This document shows positions 45,269-50,696 of a DNA stretch of 50,696 bases, in pieces. Source of the DNA: Planctomycetaceae bacterium (GTDB lineage: Bacteria > Planctomycetota > Planctomycetia > Pirellulales > Pirellulaceae); contig SXOA01000077.1 in the NCBI GenBank assembly GCA_005778405.1, forward strand, positions 1-50,696, given 5' to 3'. Position numbers and translations under genes: made by a program. The notes beneath the pieces were generated by a model, which had not been told where the DNA came from, ran no database searches, and saw only the letters and a list, made by a program, of their open reading frames with translations. Within the stretch, counting starts at the first letter, position 1. Every line of letters begins with the position of its first letter.

Positions 45269-48200
45269 CTACGACTCGGTGTTCAGGCCGAGCTTGGCTT
45301 CCTCTTCCTTCTGGATGATGATCCGAGGGGTGACCATCATCATCAGGCTCTGGGCGTCACGTCCGATGCCAACGTTGCGGAACAGGCGGCTGATGTAGGG
45401 AACCTTGGAAAGCATCGGCACGCCGCGCTCGTTGCGGCCTTCGCGAAGCCGCTTGATGCCACCCAGCAGCACCGTGCCGCCGTCCGGCACGCTGACCGTG
45501 GTGATCACCGAGGTGAACGCGAACGTCGGGAGCTGCACCGTGGTGCCCTGCACCGTCTTCGTCGAACCCTGCGTCACCGTCTTCTTGGCATCGGTCGGAT
45601 CCTGCACCGTCGTTCCGGTGTTGGTGGTGACCGAGCCATTGAAGGTGAAGGTGTCCACATCGCCAATCTTGCTGAAGAACGGCACCAGCGTCAAGCGGCA
45701 GAACCGCCGGTCAGCCGAGATGACCGCCTGCACCGACAGCGAAGTCCCTTCGTTGAGCACGACGATGACCGGCTGGTGGGCCGCAGCAAAGTCGCCGACA
45801 ACGGGAATCACGCTGATCACGAATGGCCGCTGCGAGGTATCGGAAACAAACGCCGTCTGGCCATTGAACAGCGTCACCTTGGGAGCTTGCAGCACATTCG
45901 TGCGGTCGTCTCCCTGGGCGGCTTCCAAGAGGAAGAACGCCTCGATGTCGCTGAGGATGGCAAACCCAAACGTCGCCGCCGTATTCGGATCAAAGCTGCC
46001 GAACTGCGGCCGCGTCGAGCCGAACGACCCTTGCTTGAACTCCAGGTCCAAGGTCGGAGTCGGCGTACCGTTGGGAGTAAGGCCAAAGGAGACGGCATGG
46101 CCGCCATCGTCCAGGGTTCCCACCGGCGGAATCAAGTTCTGGGCCAGGGCATTCAGGCCGCTGTTGTCGTCGATGTTGAAATCGAAGTCGATGCCGATCC
46201 GCTCAAAGAACCGGTCGCTCAGGGTGATGAACCGGCACTCAATGGTGACCTGTTCGTCCTGAATTTCGCGGAGCTGCGCGAGCAGACGGTCGATTTTCTC
46301 GTGCACTTCCTGCGTCTGGCTAATGACCAGGCTCAGGTTCGTGGCGAACTCGGCGATCGAGCCCGGTCCACCGACGTCATCCCAGCTATCCGGGTCAATC
46401 GTGGTAGTGATCAGCTCGATGAGGGAATCGAAGTCGGCAATGACGCCGCCACCCATTCCGCCCGGCCCGCCAATCGGCACCGTGCCACGGCCACCCTGGC
46501 CAGCCCCTTGAGGAGTACCGGCACCAGCTTGCTGGGCCAGCACCAGAGGATGCGTGGGCTGCGTTGACGGATTCTGCTGTTCATTTCCAGCCAGACCCAG
46601 CGGCACATTGCCACCGTTATTGGCCAGCATTCGTCCGCCGCCGTACCCCAGGGAGTTAAGGCTCTCCTTGAGCGCGCCCGGCAGACCCATGTTATAGCTG
46701 GGGATGAAGTTCGGAATCGGAATGACCAGGTCGGCTACGTAGTAGACCTGGGCATAGGTATTCGCGTCCTTCGAGTTTTTGCTCACCACGTCCAGAACTT
46801 CGTTCCGGACAACGTAACCCAGTTGCATCGGCTCGAGAATGAGCGTCAGCGCACTCTTGAGCGAGACAGGCTGCGTCAGGTTGAGCGTCACGGGGGTGTC
46901 GCTGGTGATCCCTTCCGAGTGCAGGGCATTCTGATTGAGGTTGATGTTCACGCCCGTCATTTTGCTGAGCGTATCCATCACCTGCGACAGCGTTTGCCCG
47001 TCGAATTTCACTTCCACTTGCTTGCTCAGGGCCTTTTGGATTTCCATCTCCTGGGGAGACAACTTTCGCATGTCGCCGAGCATCTTGCGGCGCATTTTGG
47101 AAATCTGATCCCACTTGGTGATGTCACCGTACCGATAGGGCTCGCGGTCATCAAAGGCCACTGCGGCATCGTCGAGAGCATTCGTTGTGCCGAGGTAACC
47201 AGCTTCCTTGCGGGCCTTAACGTCTTCGTTAAAGGCAATCTGCTTGGCGAATTTGGACTTCTCCACCAGCAGCGTCGTCACCGCGTTCTGCGGGGCGATT
47301 TCGTTGGCCTGCTTGGCGATGATTTCCGCTTCCGCGTAGCGCCGCTCGTCGATCAACTTGTTGAACTGCTCGACAAGCTGCGCCAGTTTGTTCTGCATTT
47401 CGACTGTCGATTCCCGGTCGCGGGCGACACCGTCCCGGACCCGGTCGTTGTTTTCCTTGTTCTCGAGTGTGGACTTGTTCGCCTCAATCCAGTTCGCCAG
47501 CTCGTTGATGCTCCGGTCCACTAGCGTCAGCAATTGCTTGCGGGCAGCCGGTTCCACTTCCGCGCCGGTGATCCGTTCGCGAACCTTCTTCAGGCTTTCC
47601 AAGGCCCCCTTGGGATCCTTGATGGCCATGGTTTCAGCGGCTTTCTGCTCGGTGGCGACTTCGCGCACCAGCTTCTGCCGCAGGACTTCCTGCTGGGAAT
47701 TGACTTGTTCGAGGGGCGAAACCGCGCCCGGTGCGCCGACCGGAATGGGCCGGGCAATCGGGCCACTCAGATCCCGCAGCTTCCCCTTGAGGTCCTGCAA
47801 GGTTTCTGGATCGAGCTGTGCCTGAAATTTCCAGGCCTGGTTGAACTTGGCCAGGGCCGTGACGCGATCCCGGCTTTCCAGGGCCTTGATTCCCTCTTGA
47901 TAGAGCACCACGCCGGGGCTGATCGGACCCGCGGGAGCGAGGCGCGAGCCTCCCTCTTCCTGCGAATACGCCGCCGGAACGTTACGCGAATTATCCGTGG
48001 CCGGATTGTACGAGCCCCGCGCGACCGGATAGCCCTCTGGCTCGTCATCGCTGACGCTGCCGGAAGCCTGGCGGGCGGCGTAGTTTCCATTGCGACCCGC
48101 GGCCGGAGCGGCTGGCGCGCCATAAATGCTCTCTTCGGCGGGCCGGGTCAGCGGATTGTTATCCGCCGGCAGTTGATTAGGACTGGCGATATCATCGCCA

Positions 48201-48958
48201 GCGACCGGCAAGCGAGCCGGGCCGTAAGCAGGAATGCCGTCACCCGCGCCGGGCCCCGCGTCTTGCGGCCGCTGGACAAGTCCAGCCGGTTCGAGACTGG
48301 CCGGCCGAAGCTGGCTGATCTCGACACCCACTTTGGACAACTCCGCGCCGAGCTTCTGGGGAGAGTAATCACTGGGGCCAAAGGTGGCCTTATGAGCGAT
48401 CGCTCGCTGATAGAAGGCCTTGGCGCCGGGAATGTCTCCGCGAGTCAGGGCCTTGCGGCCTTGATCGGCAAAGCTCAGGGCTTTGACCTTGGACTCATCG
48501 GTGATGCGGTCCATGGCCGCTTCCCCGTTCCGGCCGCTGAACGGTCCGGCGGGAACCTGCGTTTGCGTTTCGGGCTTGGCGGCCGGAGTGGTGAACCGCG
48601 AGCTCGGGCGCTGCGGCGTTTCCGCCTTGGCCTTTTCGTCGGCCACCAGCTTGCGGAGCTTTTCCGGCGTGTCGGCCCAGCGATCCGTAAGGGAGCTGTA
48701 TTTGACACCCAGCTTGTCGGCCTGGGCGATCAAGTCGCCGGCCTGGTCGAATTTGCCTTCCTTGATGGCCTGGCGGGCGCGTTTGAGCAGCTCGTCTGCT
48801 TCGCGCCGAGTTTCACTCTTACCGATGCCAAACTGCCCGACGGCGGCATTGGTCACGGCAAAGCTGCCGGCCAGCGGCGCGGCAGCTTGGGATAGGTTCG
48901 TCGGGAGCGTCAGCCCCAGCGCTACGCACCCAGTCAGCAAATGCACGCTCGCTTTCAA
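45269..48958 (-). CDS. Large secretin (GspD/PilQ-like)
   Basis: 1229 residues. The start is a TTG at 48958 (MKASVHLLTGCVALGL) with AGGAG seven bases upstream; the frame is open earlier but has no signal. After a signal peptide (1-25), residues about 50-520 are helical repeats with Pro-rich linkers. An STN-like N0 domain is at about 650-720 (FDGQTLSQVMDTLSKMTGVNI). The secretin core runs from about 905 (VTIECRFITLSDRF) to 1215, with VPDGGTVLLGGIKR and VPMLSKVPYISRLF. It forms an outer-membrane channel for type II secretion or pili. No gsp neighbours are in the window. Confidence 0.85.
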   Translation of the reverse strand: MKASVHLLTGCVALGLTLPTNLSQAAAPLAGSFAVTNAAVGQFGIGKSETRREADELLKRARQAIKEGKFDQAGDLIAQADKLGVKYSSLTDRWADTPEKLRKLVADEKAKAETPQRPSSRFTTPAAKPETQTQVPAGPFSGRNGEAAMDRITDESKVKALSFADQGRKALTRGDIPGAKAFYQRAIAHKATFGPSDYSPQKLGAELSKVGVEISQLRPASLEPAGLVQRPQDAGPGAGDGIPAYGPARLPVAGDDIASPNQLPADNNPLTRPAEESIYGAPAAPAAGRNGNYAARQASGSVSDDEPEGYPVARGSYNPATDNSRNVPAAYSQEEGGSRLAPAGPISPGVVLYQEGIKALESRDRVTALAKFNQAWKFQAQLDPETLQDLKGKLRDLSGPIARPIPVGAPGAVSPLEQVNSQQEVLRQKLVREVATEQKAAETMAIKDPKGALESLKKVRERITGAEVEPAARKQLLTLVDRSINELANWIEANKSTLENKENNDRVRDGVARDRESTVEMQNKLAQLVEQFNKLIDERRYAEAEIIAKQANEIAPQNAVTTLLVEKSKFAKQIAFNEDVKARKEAGYLGTTNALDDAAVAFDDREPYRYGDITKWDQISKMRRKMLGDMRKLSPQEMEIQKALSKQVEVKFDGQTLSQVMDTLSKMTGVNINLNQNALHSEGITSDTPVTLNLTQPVSLKSALTLILEPMQLGYVVRNEVLDVVSKNSKDANTYAQVYYVADLVIPIPNFIPSYNMGLPGALKESLNSLGYGGGRMLANNGGNVPLGLAGNEQQNPSTQPTHPLVLAQQAGAGTPQGAGQGGRGTVPIGGPGGMGGGVIADFDSLIELITTTIDPDSWDDVGGPGSIAEFATNLSLVISQTQEVHEKIDRLLAQLREIQDEQVTIECRFITLSDRFFERIGIDFDFNIDDNSGLNALAQNLIPPVGTLDDGGHAVSFGLTPNGTPTPTLDLEFKQGSFGSTRPQFGSFDPNTAATFGFAILSDIEAFFLLEAAQGDDRTNVLQAPKVTLFNGQTAFVSDTSQRPFVISVIPVVGDFAAAHQPVIVVLNEGTSLSVQAVISADRRFCRLTLVPFFSKIGDVDTFTFNGSVTTNTGTTVQDPTDAKKTVTQGSTKTVQGTTVQLPTFAFTSVITTVSVPDGGTVLLGGIKRLREGRNERGVPMLSKVPYISRLFRNVGIGRDAQSLMMMVTPRIIIQKEEEAKLGLNTES

Positions 48959-49146
48959 AGCGATTCTCCTGTAACAGATTTGGTCTTGGCAGTGTTCCAC
49001 AAGCCGCGCTGGTTCGAACGAACCTTCTGACGCAGCTGGCGTTCCCATCCGCAGGGGCCCGACTGCTCCAAAAAGCAGCCGCGCTCTCGCGGAGGAGCTA
49101 GTTCCAAAATTGGCACAACCCTGGACAAGACGGGGGTAGATGAGAG

Positions 49147-49196
49147 GCGGGTAAATACCCGCGAAGAGAGTCTGGCGTCAAGAGCAGTTTGACGCC
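49147..49196 (-). promoter_or_regulatory. Operator-like repeats upstream of the secretin gene
   Basis: A perfect palindrome GCGGGTAAATACCCGC (49147-49162) and GGCGTCAA-7-TTGACGCC (49174-49196). On the minus strand TTGACG is 18 bases from TATTTA, which lies in the palindrome, so the palindrome would cover the -10. The gap 48959-49376 also holds ACTAGCG direct repeats near 49231 and a CCGAAAT-type stretch near 49345. Evidence is by eye. Confidence 0.4.
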
Positions 49197-49376
49197 CGGC
49201 GTGAAAAATTCCAGAAAATCTTCCGCCCAACTAGCGCTACGCAAAAGCGAACTAGCGGTTATCGAAAAGTAGAGGAGGGGGACTTTAGCGAAAACCAGAA
49301 ATGGGTGCAAGATTGGTTGGAAAAAGTGCGTAGGCCATCCGTTTCGGATTTCGAGCTTCGATTTTCGGATTTGATT

Positions 49377-49976
49377 CTATTCTCGCCCGAGTTCCTCCAA
49401 AATCTTCCGTATCCCCCGTGCGCACATCTCGCTCGGCAGCGTTGGCCAGTTCTGCCTTTCTCCCAAGACTTGCTGCGGGGCAAGTGGCAGGTGGATGAAG
49501 GTGCTGCGCGTTTTCAACTTCTTTTCCGCGGCGACATGCTGCGAGAGATACAGCACGGCGTTGCAGAGGTACGTTCCCGCGTGATACGAAACCTGGGCGG
49601 GGATTCCGTCCTCGCGAATCAGGCTGGCCCAGCGGGCGAGTGGCAGAGCGGTGCGATAGGCGGCGGGGCCGCCGGGAATAAGCGATTGAAACTGATCCGG
49701 CGATTGCCCCGGCTCACCGCCGACGTTCAGGCCGATGGCTTCCAGCTCGATGCGGCCCGTCTGCGACGACTGCCCCAGGTGCAAGGCAAAATCATAGTCC
49801 GCCGCCAGATCCTCGCTCAGCCGCTCCTTGGCTTTGGCGAAATGGACGGGATAACGCCGCGTCACCACCTTGGGAGCCTCCGGCAGCGAGCGGGTCAATT
49901 CCAGCAGGGCCAGCCAACTGGAGTTTTCGCTCCAGCGGTCGAAGGGCTCAAAGGCGGTGATAAGTACTCTCGTCAT
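49377..49976 (-). CDS. pcp: Pyroglutamyl-peptidase I family (C15 peptidase)
   Basis: 199 residues from the ATG at 49976 (MTRVLITAFEPF); one Met codon earlier is also possible. The triad positions, counted from the upstream Met, are E80 (GRIELEAIGLN), C139 (SYHAGTYLCNAVLY) and H163 (FIHLP). It removes N-terminal pyroglutamate from peptides in the cytosol. The C-terminus is a little shorter than the usual 210-215. It is divergent from the thioredoxin-fold gene, with starts 57 bases apart. Confidence 0.88.
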   Translation of the reverse strand: MTRVLITAFEPFDRWSENSSWLALLELTRSLPEAPKVVTRRYPVHFAKAKERLSEDLAADYDFALHLGQSSQTGRIELEAIGLNVGGEPGQSPDQFQSLIPGGPAAYRTALPLARWASLIREDGIPAQVSYHAGTYLCNAVLYLSQHVAAEKKLKTRSTFIHLPLAPQQVLGERQNWPTLPSEMCARGIRKILEELGRE

Positions 49977-50033
49977 CACTATAATGTACCGTCGTCGGAA
50001 CTGTTTTGCTCGTGACGAATGGAGGAACTTGCC

Positions 50034-50666
50034 GTGAAATTGGCCACCCTTTGCCTGTCGCTCCTGCTACTGATTGCCGTGTCTACCGTCGCACTCGGCG
50101 GCAAGTTCAACACCGTCCTTTCTCCCGGCGATGCAGCGCCGGATTGGAAGGACGTGCCGGGCATCGACGGCAAAAAGCATGCGCTGGCCGACTTCAAGGA
50201 AAAGGAGATCCTGGTCGTCGTCTTCACCTGCAATAGTTGCGACTACGCCCAGGATATCGAGGACCGGCTGGCGGCACTGGGGAAGAAGTTTGAGAAGGAC
50301 GGAAAGTGCGCCCTGGTCGCCATCTGTCCCAATCCGCCGAAAATCGAGGCGGACGCGCCCGAGGAGCTTTTGAAGAAGGCCAAGGAGAAGGGGTTTAACT
50401 TTCCCTATCTGCTCGACCCCGCGCAGAAAATCGTCAAAGATTTTGGCGCGGTTCGGACGCCGGAGTTTTTTGTGTTCAACAAAGACCGCAAGCTGGTCTA
50501 TCAAGGAAATCTGGACGACAGCCCCGAGGGGAAGAAAATTACCAAGCACTATGTCGAGGACGCCGTGGCCGCCGCTCTCGCGGGCAAAAAACCGGCGGTG
50601 GAAGAGACCGCGCCGATTGGCTGCATGGTCCGGTACGTGCGAATGAGGCCGGCGGAAAAGAAGTGA
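50034..50666 (+). CDS. Secreted thioredoxin-fold (redoxin) protein
   Basis: 210 residues from a GTG at 50034, chosen because GGAGG lies 8 bases upstream; the ATG at 50019 has no such site. A signal peptide (1-21) precedes a redoxin fold with C66-N-S-C69 (VVFTCNSCDYAQD) and the cis-Pro region of VRTPEFFVFNKDRK. CNSC differs from the CGPC of thioredoxin. Such proteins are common in planctomycetes as peroxiredoxin-like thiol proteins. The function is an inference; disulfide exchange or peroxide reduction is possible. Confidence 0.8.
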   Translation: MKLATLCLSLLLLIAVSTVALGGKFNTVLSPGDAAPDWKDVPGIDGKKHALADFKEKEILVVVFTCNSCDYAQDIEDRLAALGKKFEKDGKCALVAICPNPPKIEADAPEELLKKAKEKGFNFPYLLDPAQKIVKDFGAVRTPEFFVFNKDRKLVYQGNLDDSPEGKKITKHYVEDAVAAALAGKKPAVEETAPIGCMVRYVRMRPAEKK

Positions 50667-50696
50667 GCGAACACACCCTCACCCTGGCCCTCTCCC

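Noticed and set aside
44852..46567. Open frame of 571 codons on the plus strand
   Set aside because: Antisense to the secretin; composition Arg/Ala-rich with no motif.
47534..48895. Open frame of 453 codons on the plus strand
   Set aside because: Antisense to the secretin N-terminal repeats; no domain.

Overview
The window reads as chromosomal DNA of a planctomycete, probably near the Pirellulales. The signs are an adjacent DUF1501 / PSCyt1-DUF1549-DUF1553 pair, a Ser/Thr kinase with DWG in place of DFG, several short proteins pairing a zinc ribbon with membrane helices, Tat-exported enzymes, long non-coding leaders, high GC content and many intergenic palindromes. This is inference from gene content; no rRNA or tRNA gene was recognised. 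Most of the window is ordinary chromosome with about forty genes and no phage, transposase or CRISPR array.

Layout. 1-10260: an enolase-superfamily dehydratase, a ferritin-like protein with a clear terminator, an Rrf2 regulator coupled to an inositol-monophosphatase/HisN-type phosphatase, nadC, a membrane glycosyltransferase overlapping a giant AsmA-like protein, a small conserved-looking protein and a lipoprotein. 10260-11026 is non-coding and rich in inverted repeats. 11027-18452: a Ser/Thr kinase with four PAS domains, two ABC-F ATPases and a small HD-like protein. 18607-21837: four tightly packed genes, namely a Tes/MJ0619-like radical SAM enzyme, a zinc-ribbon membrane protein, a non-canonical Lgt-like membrane enzyme and a cupin, followed at 22134 by an MMPL/RND transporter. 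25863-31920: small membrane proteins, the DUF1501 and DUF1549/1553 genes and a sterol desaturase/fatty acid hydroxylase family protein. 31994-38676: a receiver-like protein, a PtsN-like protein fused to a DNA-binding domain, a zinc-ribbon membrane protein, a secreted transglutaminase-like protein, a response regulator with an excisionase-type DNA-binding domain behind a strongly structured leader, a soluble histidine kinase and FxsA. 38719-50666: a ferredoxin, ribD, a SEC-C/TPR protein, methionine aminopeptidase, a bactofilin-like membrane protein, a large secretin, pyroglutamyl peptidase and a secreted thioredoxin-fold protein.

Two themes stand out. First, the 18607-21837 cluster joins a radical SAM enzyme resembling the archaeal tetraether-lipid synthase with an Lgt paralogue, which suggests an uncharacterised membrane-lipid or lipoprotein modification route. 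Second, the DNA carries several families of short palindromic or heptameric repeats. Most lie between genes, but two lie in frame inside coding sequences (the radical SAM gene and the receiver-like gene) and two supply or abut stop codons. The 218-base leader before the response regulator has a near-consensus promoter and at least four helices, including one that encloses the ribosome-binding site.
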